A stretch of DNA of 64,000 bases from SXZD01 sp034680345 (GCA_034680345.1 JAXISZ010000008.1:9271-73270), one strand, 5' to 3'. Counted from the first letter of the stretch, positions 8,725 to 18,032 are shown. Notes: generated by a model from the sequence alone, not told the origin. A program made the numbers and translations.

Positions 8725-10524
8725 ATGACACAAATGCGTTCACATTATAGTGGCAGCTTGTCGCTTGCTCAGTTAGACCAAACCGTTGCTTTGTGTGGTT
8801 GGGTACATCGTCGACGCGATCATGGCGGGGTGATTTTTATTGATCTTCGCGATCGTGAAGGTATGGTTCAGGTGGTTTGTGATCCAGATCAACCCGACAT
8901 GTTTAAAATTGCAGAAACCATTCGCAACGAGTTTTGTGTGCGTATTGAGGGTTTGGTTCGTTGCCGTCCTGAGGGTTCGGAAAATACCAGCTTAAAGAGT
9001 GGCGAGATTGAAGTGGTGTGTAAAGTTCTGGAGATTTTAAATCCTTCCGTGACCCCACCATTTCAGTTAGACGACGAAAACTTGTCTGAAACCACCCGTT
9101 TAACACATCGGGTTTTGGACTTGCGCCGTCCGCAAATGCAGAAAAATTTAATGTTGCGTTACAAAGTGGCCATGGCAATGCGCCAGTTTTTGGATGCCCA
9201 GGGTTTTATTGACATTGAAACCCCGATGTTAACCAAAAGTACACCTGAAGGGGCACGCGACTACTTAGTGCCTTCTCGGGTAAATGCTGGTATGTTTTTT
9301 GCGCTACCGCAGTCTCCTCAATTATTTAAACAATTGCTAATGGTTGCTGGTTTCGATCGCTATTACCAAATTACCAAATGTTTTCGTGACGAAGACTTGC
9401 GCGCTGATCGTCAGCCCGAGTTTACTCAGGTTGATATTGAAACCTCGTTTATGGGCGAACAAGACATTCGCGACCTATTTGAGGGTATGATTCGTCAGGT
9501 GTTTGAACATACCATGGGCGTGTCTTTGCCTAATCCATTTCCTGTGATGCACTACCAAGACGCTATGTTCTTGTACGGTTCAGATAAACCGGATTTGCGT
9601 GTGAAAATGCAGTTTACTGAGCTCACAGAAATTATGAAGACCGTTGATTTTAAAGTGTTTTCATCTGCCGCACAGATGGAAAGTGGCCGTGTGGTGGGCT
9701 TGCGAGTTCCGCAAGGGGCAGAATTAAGCCGTTCAGAAATTGACACTTACACCGCGTTTGTTGCCATCTACGGTGCTAAGGGTTTGGCTTGGATTAAAGT
9801 TAACGATATTACCAAAGGCCGCGACGGTTTGCAAAGTCCAATTGTTAAAAATTTACATGACCAAGCCATTGCACACATTATCTCTCTGACAGGCGCTCAA
9901 AATGGCGATTTGATTTTCTTTGGGGCTGATAAAGCCAAGGTGGTCAATGACGCTATTGGCAATTTGCGTTTGAAAATTGGCCACAGTGATTTTGGTCGTC
10001 GGCATGGCTTAGCGGTGGAAGGTTGGCGGCCTTTGTGGGTGGTTGACTTCCCCATGTTTGAATTTAATGAGGAAGGCGATCGTTGGGTTGCTTGTCATCA
10101 CCCCTTCACCAGCCCCAAAGATGGTCATGAAGATTGGCTAGAGACCAATCCTGGTGCGTGTTTGGCCAAAGCTTATGACATGGTGTTGAATGGCTGGGAG
10201 CTTGGCGGTGGTTCTGTGCGTATTCATCGTGAAGAAGTGCAAAGCAAAGTATTTCGCGCATTAAAAATTGATGCGGAAGAGGCACAAGCCAAATTTGGTT
10301 TCTTGCTTGATGCTTTAAAATATGGCGCACCGCCCCATGGTGGTTTAGCCTTTGGTTTGGATCGGATTGTCACCATGATGGCCGCAGCCGAGTCCATCCG
10401 CGATGTGATTGCTTTCCCCAAAACACAGCGTGCGCAGTGTTTGCTCACCCATGCCCCTAGCCCGGTTGATGAAAAACAGTTGCGTGAATTGCATATTCGG
10501 CAGCGTTCAGTGGAGGTTAAGTAA
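8725..10524 (+). CDS. aspS: Aspartyl-tRNA synthetase
   Basis: 599 aa, the length of the bacterial-type enzyme. It charges tRNA-Asp (and in many betaproteobacteria also tRNA-Asn) with aspartate. The N-terminal OB-fold anticodon domain has VHRRRDHGGVIFIDLRDREG; class II motif 2 is FRDEDLRADRQPEFTQ and motif 3 is GGLAFGLDRI near residue 540. A bacterial GAD insertion domain lies between. Whether it is discriminating or not cannot be decided here, since gatCAB is not in the window. Confidence 0.97.
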   Translation: MTQMRSHYSGSLSLAQLDQTVALCGWVHRRRDHGGVIFIDLRDREGMVQVVCDPDQPDMFKIAETIRNEFCVRIEGLVRCRPEGSENTSLKSGEIEVVCKVLEILNPSVTPPFQLDDENLSETTRLTHRVLDLRRPQMQKNLMLRYKVAMAMRQFLDAQGFIDIETPMLTKSTPEGARDYLVPSRVNAGMFFALPQSPQLFKQLLMVAGFDRYYQITKCFRDEDLRADRQPEFTQVDIETSFMGEQDIRDLFEGMIRQVFEHTMGVSLPNPFPVMHYQDAMFLYGSDKPDLRVKMQFTELTEIMKTVDFKVFSSAAQMESGRVVGLRVPQGAELSRSEIDTYTAFVAIYGAKGLAWIKVNDITKGRDGLQSPIVKNLHDQAIAHIISLTGAQNGDLIFFGADKAKVVNDAIGNLRLKIGHSDFGRRHGLAVEGWRPLWVVDFPMFEFNEEGDRWVACHHPFTSPKDGHEDWLETNPGACLAKAYDMVLNGWELGGGSVRIHREEVQSKVFRALKIDAEEAQAKFGFLLDALKYGAPPHGGLAFGLDRIVTMMAAAESIRDVIAFPKTQRAQCLLTHAPSPVDEKQLRELHIRQRSVEVK

Positions 10525-10567
10525 AAGCATTGAGTTGGTATAGAGCCGCTGACTTTTTGGAGCTAGC

Positions 10568-11059
10568 ATGACCCAATACAAAATACCTGAATCCGTTTTG
10601 GTGCTTATTTATAGCCCATCTCTCAACATTTTGATGTTGGAGCGGGCTGATAAGCCTGGGTTTTGGCAGTCGGTGACGGGTAGTCGAGACACGCTAGAGG
10701 AACCTTTAACACAAACTGCCCTTCGTGAATTGAACGAGGAAACCGGTTTGCAGGTTGATACAACCGCGCAACTAGAAGGCATTGGTTCTTTTGGGGTTTT
10801 GGTGGACATGCAGCACCGTGTTGAATATGAAATTTTTCAACATTGGCGTTGGCGTTATCCTCCAGGGGTGACGCACAACATTGAGCATTGGTTTTCTTTG
10901 TGCGTAGATCAGCAAACCCCCATTCATATTGCGCCCAAAGAACATCTACAGTACCAGTGGTTGCCGTGGCAAGGGGCAGTGCAGCGGTGCTTTTCTCCAA
11001 GCAATCGTCAGGCGATTGAAGGCCTTGCGGCCCATTTTGCTGCTGCTAATGCCTATTAG
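10568..11059 (+). CDS. nudB: Dihydroneopterin triphosphate diphosphatase (Nudix)
   Basis: 163 aa. The Nudix box begins GSRDTLEE and continues ALRELNEETGL (about residues 38-60), giving the metal-binding glutamates. The sequence around it (YKIPESVLVLIYS, GFWQSVTGS, EHWFSLCV) is characteristic of NudB, which removes pyrophosphate from dihydroneopterin triphosphate in folate synthesis. It follows aspS by 43 bp, a common betaproteobacterial arrangement, with a TGGAG ribosome site ahead of the ATG. Confidence 0.9.
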   Translation: MTQYKIPESVLVLIYSPSLNILMLERADKPGFWQSVTGSRDTLEEPLTQTALRELNEETGLQVDTTAQLEGIGSFGVLVDMQHRVEYEIFQHWRWRYPPGVTHNIEHWFSLCVDQQTPIHIAPKEHLQYQWLPWQGAVQRCFSPSNRQAIEGLAAHFAAANAY

Positions 11060-11080
11060 CGCGAAGCCGACATTGCCAAT

Positions 11081-11101
11081 ATTAAAATAAATTATTTTAA
11101 T
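11081..11101. repeat. Perfect 10-bp inverted repeat after nudB
   Basis: attaaaataa, one base, then ttattttaat: perfect arms in a very AT-rich stretch 22 bp after the nudB stop. It could fold as a weak terminator hairpin or act as an operator for the downstream genes. No GC pairs are present, so a strong intrinsic terminator is unlikely. Confidence 0.45.
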
Positions 11102-11285
11102 TTGTATGTTGGTTAATTCAGAAAATACATGGGTGTTATTATGTATTTTTTCTGGAGTCAAAGGTTATCCCTATGCTACAATAATGATGTTTTCTTGTGA
11201 GTAAAAAAATAAAAACTTAGTAAGTTAAAACATTGTTAATTCACAAGTTAATAATATTTTTTTATTAATAGAAAGCGATGTTAGT

Positions 11286-11693
11286 ATGCTAGCCAGAAAG
11301 CACTTACATCACATTTTGATTATATTGTTCATGTCTTGGGCTGTGGTTTTTAGTGCAGTAGCGCCTTCTGTTTCTAAAATTTTAAACGCTTCAAATTCTT
11401 CTGTATTGCTAGAAATCTGTGGTATTGATGACCAATCCCCTCGAACTTTAAATTTACAATTCTTTAAAGAAGACGAGTCGGCTGAGGACAATCATTTGCA
11501 GTTTGATCACTGCCAATATTGTGTGTTGCAAAGCCATTGTCCATATTTACCTATTGCAAATTTGCAATTGACTAAACCTCTGCTGCCTACAAATCGCATC
11601 GTTTCTTCTGGCGGTGGCACTTCATTTTTCAAACACTTTCCGCTTGAGGCCAGGCTTTCCCGAGCTCCTCCTTTGTCCTCATGCTTGATTTAA
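11286..11693 (+). CDS. DUF2946-like secreted or membrane protein
   Basis: 135 aa. There is one N-terminal hydrophobic segment (HHILIILFMSWAVVFSAVAPSVS) that may be a signal or anchor. The motif HCQYCVLQSHCPYLP and the C-terminal RLSRAPPLSS match the DUF2946 pattern (HCPYC... and ...RAPP). The function is unknown; related genes are often found near copper-handling proteins. It is a single gene in an AT-rich region, upstream of a respiratory cluster. Confidence 0.65.
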   Translation: MLARKHLHHILIILFMSWAVVFSAVAPSVSKILNASNSSVLLEICGIDDQSPRTLNLQFFKEDESAEDNHLQFDHCQYCVLQSHCPYLPIANLQLTKPLLPTNRIVSSGGGTSFFKHFPLEARLSRAPPLSSCLI

Positions 11694-11725
11694 CTCGTTT
11701 AATTTTATTGTTGCTTGGTATTGCT

Positions 11726-11742
11726 TATTGATATTTTATCAA
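11726..11742. promoter_or_regulatory. Palindrome upstream of the bd-like oxidase cluster
   Basis: attgata-ttt-tatcaat has perfect 7-bp arms and lies about 150 bp before the first gene of the oxidoreductase cluster. It resembles the FNR/CRP-family half site TTGAT/ATCAA, but the spacer between those half sites is 5 rather than 4 bases, so a canonical FNR box is not claimed. It is a candidate operator only. Confidence 0.35.
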
Positions 11743-11892
11743 TTGGCAGGGTGGTGTATTTTTTTCAATCTGCGTTTTTTTCGATACATCAAAAGCACAA
11801 TTAATTCTTAAAATTAATCAATTAATATTAATTCATAATTAATTTAATGGTATTAAATGATTGATGCTGTTTTGTTGTATGGGGAGGTGTTT

Positions 11893-12018
11893 ATGGATCA
11901 ATTGTTTAAACAAACATTGCGTTGGTATTCGATTCGGGGAGCAAAAAGAGGTTTGTTTTTTGCGCTTATTGTTTTTAGTTTATGGTGTTCTTGGGCCATT
12001 GGTTATTTAATTTTTTAG
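11893..12018 (+). CDS. 41-aa single-span membrane peptide, possible small oxidase subunit
   Basis: ATG at 11893 follows a strong ribosome site (ggggagg at 11881) and the frame ends with TAG at 12018, 18 bp before the next gene. The predicted peptide starts MDQLFKQTLRWYSIRGAKRG and continues as a single hydrophobic helix. Its size, topology and position at the head of a bd-like oxidoreductase operon recall the small accessory subunits of cytochrome bd complexes (CydX/CydH class), though I see no sequence match. The strong Shine-Dalgarno and tight spacing are the main evidence that it is real. Confidence 0.6.
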   Translation: MDQLFKQTLRWYSIRGAKRGLFFALIVFSLWCSWAIGYLIF

Positions 12019-12036
12019 ATTAAACAGGGGGGTTAT

Positions 12037-13443
12037 ATGGACATGATTGGCATGTATCCCAGCTTTTATATTCCAAGTATTGGCACTGCTTGGGTGATGG
12101 GAATTATTGGTGTTGTTCATGTTGTGGCTTCGCACACATCAGTGGGTGCTTCTTTTTTGTTTGCATTATTGGAGACCAAATCTTACCGAGAAAATCAACC
12201 AGAATTAATGCAGTTTATTCAAAAGTACGGTATGTTTTTATTGATATTTTCATACATCATTGGGTCAATTACAGGCCCAGGTATTTGGTATGCCATTACC
12301 GTTGCGAGTCCACGTGGTGTGGGTGGTTTGATTCACAATTTTGTATGGGTCTGGGCGACTGAATGGGTTTATTTTACGGTTGAGGTTATTGGGGTTTACG
12401 CCTTGGTGTACTTGATAGGAAAAATCGATGCTAAAACCCATTTGAAATTGACTTGGTCTTTTGCTTTGGCCTCTTGGGCTACGATGTTACTGATTGTTGG
12501 TATTTTGTCTTTCATGATGTGGCCAGGCAGTGATAATTGGTATCAAACAGGTTCAACCAATGACGCTTTCTACAATCTTAACTTTTTTGCACACTTGGGA
12601 ACACGAACAGGATTGATGTTTGTCATGGCTGTTGTGGTTGGTTTGGTGGTGGCCAGTCGAATTGGCGATATGAATTTACGCAAGCAAGTGGTTAGGTATT
12701 TAACACCTATTGGCTTAGTGGCTGGTTTATTTGCGGTCATGATGTTTTTATACTATTTGCAGACTTTGCCAAGTAATGCAACGGTGATGTTAAATGTTCA
12801 TCTTTTGCCAATGTATGCAAAAGCCATGGTAGCGGTTGTTTTGGTGACTGCATTGTGGTTGGTTTTTGCTTGGTGTAAGCCACAGTTTATTTATACTTCT
12901 TTGTCTGTGGCGATGTTGGTATTTATTGCTGTGGTTGGTGTTTGGCCAGAAGAGCGTATGCGCGAATCAATGCGTAAACCTTATATTGCAGGTCAATATA
13001 TCTACGGCAATCAAGTGATTGCTCGCGATGTGCCTGGTAAAGGCATTGTTGCAGAGGTTGATTTAATTGCTGAAAAAGGTATCTTACAATTGCATCCGTT
13101 TATTCCTGAACGTTTGCGCGTTGTCAATGATGAGAACCGCTTAGAAGTTGGGCAATTATTAACTAAAATCATGTGTGGAAATTGTCATGCTTTAGAGCCC
13201 AATGCACCTTTGAGAAATATCCCTGATAAATTTCATGGTTCTACCGATGAGAATTTGATCGCTGCGTTTATTCGGGGCCCTTTAAAACATGGTGCCCAGC
13301 CTTATATGCCACGCATTGATTTACCTGAAACGGAAATTCAAGCCATCGCACATTTTTTAGCAACAGTAAATACTGGTGTTGATATAAATAGCGCAATCGC
13401 TAATAAGCAAGAAAGTTTACGACGTATTTCAAGTGAGGAGTAA
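12037..13443 (+). CDS. Cytochrome bd-like oxidoreductase subunit I with fused cytochrome c domain
   Basis: 468 aa. The membrane part resembles CydA (FYIPSIGTAWVMGIIGVVHVVASHTSVGAS, GSITGPGIWYAITVASP, WATEWVYFTVEVIGVY), with about eight hydrophobic segments and candidate haem-ligand histidines. I do not see the quinol-loop signature GRQPW of true CydA. After the last helix there is a c-type haem motif CGNCH near residue 384 with a later methionine (PYMPRIDLPETEI), giving a C-terminal cytochrome c domain. This architecture fits the bd-like 'other reductase' families with C-terminal cytochrome c. The electron donor and acceptor are not known from sequence; a cytochrome c partner is suggested by the dihaem protein encoded downstream. 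Confidence 0.8.
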   Translation: MDMIGMYPSFYIPSIGTAWVMGIIGVVHVVASHTSVGASFLFALLETKSYRENQPELMQFIQKYGMFLLIFSYIIGSITGPGIWYAITVASPRGVGGLIHNFVWVWATEWVYFTVEVIGVYALVYLIGKIDAKTHLKLTWSFALASWATMLLIVGILSFMMWPGSDNWYQTGSTNDAFYNLNFFAHLGTRTGLMFVMAVVVGLVVASRIGDMNLRKQVVRYLTPIGLVAGLFAVMMFLYYLQTLPSNATVMLNVHLLPMYAKAMVAVVLVTALWLVFAWCKPQFIYTSLSVAMLVFIAVVGVWPEERMRESMRKPYIAGQYIYGNQVIARDVPGKGIVAEVDLIAEKGILQLHPFIPERLRVVNDENRLEVGQLLTKIMCGNCHALEPNAPLRNIPDKFHGSTDENLIAAFIRGPLKHGAQPYMPRIDLPETEIQAIAHFLATVNTGVDINSAIANKQESLRRISSEE

Positions 13444-13448
13444 AATTC

Positions 13449-14669
13449 ATGGACATTGGCGTGCTAATGAATGTGATGCGTGACCCTGCTGGTTTGCCTG
13501 CGCATCCAATATTGTTTCAAGTTTTGATGGTGTTGTCTTGGGTATTTCATATTGCTTTTGTTAATTTAACGATTGGTGCTGCAGGTTTAGCGATATATGC
13601 TTTTTTTCAGCGAGACAAATGTGTAGATTGGCAACTTTTGTCGATGGCAATGACCAAAGTGGCGAAAGTTGGCGTTTCTTTGTTGATTGTTTTGGGTGTG
13701 GCGCCTTTGTTATTTATGCAGGTAATTTACGATCCGCAATGGTATGTGTCCAATCTTTTATCTGGGGCATGGACCATTCTTTTTGTTTTTCTGTTGATTG
13801 TTGCATATTGTGCTTGGTTTGTTTTTTACTATGCCAATCAACCGGCTGCTAAGCGGCGCATTGTGTGGTTTGCTTGTTTAGCACTTGTCTTGTTGTGTGT
13901 AGATGGTTTAATTATGCACGGTTTGTCTTATCAGGCAATACTGCCTCATCAGTGGTTAGATTGGTACGCACCAAATGGTGTAGTGCATACCAGCGGTTTA
14001 AAACTGCATGCCATTGAATGGCCACGGTATGTGTTTATCATGAGTTTGTGTATGCCTGCGGTGGGTTTGTTCTTAATTGCGTATGCGCATTATTTTGCCA
14101 TTCGAGCAGACTTCGAGTTTTCTTATCTGACCTTTGTTCACACGTTTGGAAAGCGTTTAGCTTATATGGGTTTTGCTTTTTCAAGTGTATTGTTTTTAGT
14201 GTGGCAGTTTGTGCAATCCAGCGACCTGGGTTTGCAAACCCATCCGCTGGGTTGGGTGTTGTGGTTGGGTTTGGTGGTGATGACGCTTTGGTTAAATCGC
14301 GCTGTGGGTTTGATTCATCCGTATGTACCTATGCTGTGTGGTTTTTTTATTTTATTGCTGTTGGCCATTTGGCGAGAGGTGATACGTATGGCGCATTTAC
14401 GGCCATTTGGTTATGACATTTCTACTTATCCGGTACACGTTGATTGGCCTTCAGCGGTGCTTTTTGTTTCAACCTTTTTGGGTGTTGGTGGTTTGGTGGG
14501 TGGGTTTTATTTAAGCCTGTTGTACCGCTGTGGTCGTGTGCAGGGTGTATATGTTGCCGACCGTTCTGTGTCTCGTATGGGCACTGCAGCAATTGTTATT
14601 TTAGTCATTTGGATTGCAGTGTTTTTTGTGTATGGCATTACGATTTGGCTGAACAATCGTTTTAATTAA
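13449..14669 (+). CDS. Second membrane subunit of the bd-like oxidoreductase
   Basis: 406 aa, about nine to ten transmembrane segments. The N-terminus (PAHPILFQVLMVLSWVFHIAFVNLTIGAAG) has the layout of the CydA first helix with a histidine in the first span, so this looks like a diverged CydA-type subunit rather than CydB. It begins 5 bp after the c-domain subunit and must be co-translated with it. It probably forms the heterodimeric membrane core with the preceding protein. I find no soluble domain or c-type haem motif. Confidence 0.7.
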   Translation: MDIGVLMNVMRDPAGLPAHPILFQVLMVLSWVFHIAFVNLTIGAAGLAIYAFFQRDKCVDWQLLSMAMTKVAKVGVSLLIVLGVAPLLFMQVIYDPQWYVSNLLSGAWTILFVFLLIVAYCAWFVFYYANQPAAKRRIVWFACLALVLLCVDGLIMHGLSYQAILPHQWLDWYAPNGVVHTSGLKLHAIEWPRYVFIMSLCMPAVGLFLIAYAHYFAIRADFEFSYLTFVHTFGKRLAYMGFAFSSVLFLVWQFVQSSDLGLQTHPLGWVLWLGLVVMTLWLNRAVGLIHPYVPMLCGFFILLLLAIWREVIRMAHLRPFGYDISTYPVHVDWPSAVLFVSTFLGVGGLVGGFYLSLLYRCGRVQGVYVADRSVSRMGTAAIVILVIWIAVFFVYGITIWLNNRFN

Positions 14670-14683
14670 TATAAAGAGGTTGT

Positions 14684-15388
14684 ATGAAGTCGAACAATTT
14701 TATTTTTTTATATGCATCTTTGTGTGTAAGCTTATTTGCTTGTTCTTTTGCTTGGGGGCAAGTGGCCCCTACAACCATGCCAGATGTCGGTGCTGGTAAG
14801 AAAAAGGCAAGCGCTTGTTTTAGTTGCCATGGTGTGGAGGGTATTTCAAAAATGCCCGGCACTCCGCATTTGGCAGGCCAAGACTCCAGTTATTTAGAAA
14901 ACGCTTTACAAGCGTATCGCGATGGTACAACACGGAAAAACGCAACGATGAATGCAATGGCAAGGGCGTTGACAAACACGGATATTGAAAATATTTCTGC
15001 GTACTATAGTTTAAAAACCCGCATGAACAATGGCCAATCGGCGGCACAAACTTTGGAAACTTTACAGCGAATTCGGCCTGTTGCTCGGGTTCATTTACAA
15101 TCTGTCAATGAGGATGCTAATAATTCAGTTACGCTTGTAGACTCTCCTCGTTCAGGTGATTTGATTTATCAGTCTGCTTGTTCTTCTTGTCATGATGCTG
15201 GTTTGGTTGGAGCGCCTAAATTGGGCGATAAAGTTGCTTGGGAACAACGTTTAAACCAAGGAAAAACCATTGTGATTAAGCATGCTATTGAGGGGTATAA
15301 GAGCATGCCTGCCAAAGGTGCTTGTGGCAATTGTTCTGATCAGGAAGTGAAAGCGGCGGTGGATTACATGTTGACTTATTTAAAGTGA
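14684..15388 (+). CDS. Dihaem cytochrome c (c4-type)
   Basis: 234 aa with a signal peptide (SLFACSFAWG). There are two c-type haem motifs, CFSCH near residue 45 and CSSCH near residue 166, and the c4/c5-like context KKKASACFSCHGVEG and GTPHLAGQDSSYLENAL. Such periplasmic proteins shuttle electrons to or from membrane oxidoreductases. It is the last gene of the bd-like cluster, 14 bp after the second subunit with an AAAGAGG ribosome site, so it is the likely soluble redox partner. Confidence 0.88.
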   Translation: MKSNNFIFLYASLCVSLFACSFAWGQVAPTTMPDVGAGKKKASACFSCHGVEGISKMPGTPHLAGQDSSYLENALQAYRDGTTRKNATMNAMARALTNTDIENISAYYSLKTRMNNGQSAAQTLETLQRIRPVARVHLQSVNEDANNSVTLVDSPRSGDLIYQSACSSCHDAGLVGAPKLGDKVAWEQRLNQGKTIVIKHAIEGYKSMPAKGACGNCSDQEVKAAVDYMLTYLK

Positions 15389-15460
15389 ATTATTTGAGCC
15401 AGTGCCAGTTTTTTAAGTAGATCGGGGTTGATTTGGTTTTTCTGCACACATTCAGTGGCT

Positions 15461-16372
15461 TTATTGAATAGACCCAATTGTTTGCCTGACTGAGGCCCAT
15501 GCACCACCCATGACTAAGGTTATCCAAGCAATTAAGCCAACCAGTGTCCAATGTTGTGGGGGAGGGCTGAATTGAAATTGGCTGTCAAACTCTCGGATAT
15601 AACTACCAACGTTTTGGTCTGCGCTGTTCATGGCAAATATCACACCAAGATAAGCCAATAAATAAGCAAAGACAGCCAAAGAAAAAGACCACCACAGTGT
15701 TGGTCTGCTTACTTCAGCGTTTGTAGCTCCCAGAGATTTGAGTACTTTAATGTCCTGCTTTTGTCCCACTAGTTGCAAGCGTACGGTGTTGAAGGTAACA
15801 ATAACAACAAGCACACTAACCAATGCACCAATTCCGATTGCAAGCAGCTGTAAACCATTCAGCAAGGTGCGTAAGCGGCCAATCCAGGCGCTGTCGAATT
15901 GAACATGTTCTACACCGTCAAGTTTCTTCCAAGACTGAATCCATTGATTGGTTTGGGTGTCGTCATTTTGTAGCGATAAACGAAAGCGAACAACCAAAGT
16001 GTAGGGTAACGGGTTTTCTGGAAGGGCGTCGGCAAGGTCTGGGGAACGGCTTTGGGCCTTTAAGATAACAAGCGCAGTATTAGGTTCGATGACTTCAACG
16101 CCACTGATTCCTTTTATTTCAGAGATGTGTTGTTTTGCTCTTTCTACGGTAGATAAGCTGGCGCGTGGTTTGAAGAATACGCTGATTTCGGGGTCGCCCA
16201 TTGCGCGGTCCATGGTGGGAAACATATTTGATAATCCTTGAATTAAACACCAAGGCAATAGCAAGGCAATACTTAATACCAATGCACTAAATAGATGTCC
16301 CATGGGTTCATGCACCCACGCCTTTAGGCCAGTTTGCATAGCAAACCATTGAATACGTAGCCATTTTCTCAT
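15461..16372 (-). CDS. ftsX: Cell division protein FtsX
   Basis: 303 aa, four transmembrane segments: one N-terminal, a long periplasmic loop, then three in the C-terminal half (the FtsX permease fold). The periplasmic part shows SVFFKPRASLSTVERAKQHI, typical of FtsX, and the cytoplasmic coupling stretch is VGQKQDIKVLKSLGATNAEV. With FtsE it forms the ABC-type complex that regulates peptidoglycan hydrolases at the septum. It overlaps ftsE by 4 bp in the order ftsY-ftsE-ftsX. Confidence 0.93.
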   Translation of the reverse strand: MRKWLRIQWFAMQTGLKAWVHEPMGHLFSALVLSIALLLPWCLIQGLSNMFPTMDRAMGDPEISVFFKPRASLSTVERAKQHISEIKGISGVEVIEPNTALVILKAQSRSPDLADALPENPLPYTLVVRFRLSLQNDDTQTNQWIQSWKKLDGVEHVQFDSAWIGRLRTLLNGLQLLAIGIGALVSVLVVIVTFNTVRLQLVGQKQDIKVLKSLGATNAEVSRPTLWWSFSLAVFAYLLAYLGVIFAMNSADQNVGSYIREFDSQFQFSPPPQHWTLVGLIAWITLVMGGAWASVRQTIGSIQ

Positions 16373-17040
16373 AGATGTGCTCCCTTATTCGAGGTTTGTT
16401 CTAAGCAACCATGACGCATTTGAATGCGTTGATGATGGCCTAGAAAGCGTTCGGGGTCGTGCGTGGCGACAACAATCGTTACTTTGGCCTGGTTAAATTC
16501 CTTGAATAACTGAGCGATGGTTTCAGCAGCATGTAGGTCCAGTTGTGCGGTGGGTTCGTCAGCAATCAGTAATGCTGGACGATGAGCAATCGCTCTGGCA
16601 ATGGCAACGCGTTGTTGTTCGCCTCCTGATAATACATTTGGCAGAAGGTTTGCAACTTTGGGCAGTCCTACGCGATGCAGTGCAGCTTGTACTCGACTTT
16701 GAATGTCTTGAGCTGGATGTCCAGCAATTTGTAATGGGAGCGCTACATTTTCAGAGCACGTGCGGTTGGGCAGTAAAATAACATCATCGCCAATATAACC
16801 AATTGAGCGCCGGTAATGCGCTTTTGCTCGCTGAGATAGTTTGGTGATTGATTGTCCGTTGACCAAAATTTTACCCTCGCTGGGTTTTTCAAATGAGGCC
16901 AGTAGCCGCAGTAATGACGACTTACCTGCGCCTGAGGGGCCTCCTACAACCACATAAGCGTGTTCTGGAATTTGGCAATTAATGTGCTGTAATGCCAATG
17001 ATTTCCCATAGCGTAAACCGATGTTGTGAAATTCAATCAT
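16369..17040 (-). CDS. ftsE: Cell division ATP-binding protein FtsE
   Basis: 223 aa ABC ATPase. The Walker A motif is GGPSGAGKSSLLRL, the signature LSGGEQQRVAIARA, Walker B LLIADEPTA and the switch histidine VVATHD. It partners with FtsX at the division site. The gene overlaps ftsY upstream and ftsX downstream by 4 bp each, so the three are translationally coupled. Confidence 0.95.
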   Translation of the reverse strand: MIEFHNIGLRYGKSLALQHINCQIPEHAYVVVGGPSGAGKSSLLRLLASFEKPSEGKILVNGQSITKLSQRAKAHYRRSIGYIGDDVILLPNRTCSENVALPLQIAGHPAQDIQSRVQAALHRVGLPKVANLLPNVLSGGEQQRVAIARAIAHRPALLIADEPTAQLDLHAAETIAQLFKEFNQAKVTIVVATHDPERFLGHHQRIQMRHGCLEQTSNKGAHL

Positions 17041-18032
17041 GAGCTTTCTTCCAAGCCAACCAAAGCATTGGCATAGTCGCGGGCATTGAAGGGACGTAAA
17101 TCTTCTAGTTTTTCACCAACGCCGATGAAGGCCACCGGAACGCGGTAGGTCATTGCCATGGCGGCTAAAATGCCTCCTTTGGCTGTACCGTCTAATTTGG
17201 TGACAACCAAGGCGGTGATGCCTAAAGCCTCGTGAAATGCTTTCAGTTGCATCAGTGCGTTTTGTCCGTTGGTGGCGTCTAAAACCAAAATAATTTCATG
17301 CGGTGCATCGGTTTGCGCTTTGTTAATAACGCGTTTAATTTTTTTCAGCTCTTCCATCAAGTGCAGTTGGGTGGGTAAGCGACCGGCAGTGTCTGCAATT
17401 AAAATGTGAGCATTTCTGGCTTTGGCAGCACAAACAGCGTCATAAGCGACAGCGGCTGCGTCATTGCCTTCTTGGGAAATCACAGAAATATTATTGCGTT
17501 CGCCCCAAATGGTGAGTTGTTCTCGGGCTGCAGCGCGAAAGGTGTCGCCTGCGGCCAAAATAACTTCATAGCCGATGTCACCGTACCAGTGCGCCAGTTT
17601 ACCGATGCTGGTGGTTTTTCCAGTGCCGTTGACCCCAACCACCATCATCACCAGAGGGCGAGCACGGTCGATGCCAATAGACTGTTCTAAGGGCCGCAGT
17701 AACTCAAAAATTGCATCGCCTACGGCCTGTTGAACCTCCTCAGACGTTTTCATTCCTTTAATTGCAACTTCGTCGCGAATTTTTTTCATAATTGCTTCAG
17801 TTGCTGGTAGGCCACAATCGGCCAGCAGTAGGCGATCTTCCAGCTCTTCAAAAAAAGCATCGTCAATATGTTGACCTGAAAAAAGTTGGCTAAAGGCAGA
17901 ACGGGTTTTGCTTAAACCCACCTTCAGTCGACCAAGCCAGCTGCTTTTGGGTGTGTTGGATATTGTTGGCGTGACCACTGCTTCAGAGGTTTGAGCCGGA
18001 TTTGGGGTTTTATTTTTTAAGAAACCAAACAT
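17037..18032 (-). CDS. ftsY: Signal recognition particle receptor FtsY
   Basis: About 331 aa from the ATG at 18032 (MFGFLKNK); an upstream in-frame TTG would add eight residues. The NG domain follows a short N-terminal region. GTPase motifs are GVNGTGKTTSIGKLAHW (G1), DTAGRLPTQ (G3) and TKLDGTAKGG (G4). FtsY receives the SRP-ribosome complex at the inner membrane for co-translational insertion. The acidic A domain found in E. coli FtsY is short here, as in many betaproteobacteria. Confidence 0.96.
   Translation of the reverse strand: MFGFLKNKTPNPAQTSEAVVTPTISNTPKSSWLGRLKVGLSKTRSAFSQLFSGQHIDDAFFEELEDRLLLADCGLPATEAIMKKIRDEVAIKGMKTSEEVQQAVGDAIFELLRPLEQSIGIDRARPLVMMVVGVNGTGKTTSIGKLAHWYGDIGYEVILAAGDTFRAAAREQLTIWGERNNISVISQEGNDAAAVAYDAVCAAKARNAHILIADTAGRLPTQLHLMEELKKIKRVINKAQTDAPHEIILVLDATNGQNALMQLKAFHEALGITALVVTKLDGTAKGGILAAMAMTYRVPVAFIGVGEKLEDLRPFNARDYANALVGLEESS

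Noticed and set aside
11726..11742. Canonical FNR box before the oxidase cluster
   Set aside because: The half sites are separated by five bases instead of four; kept only as a palindrome.
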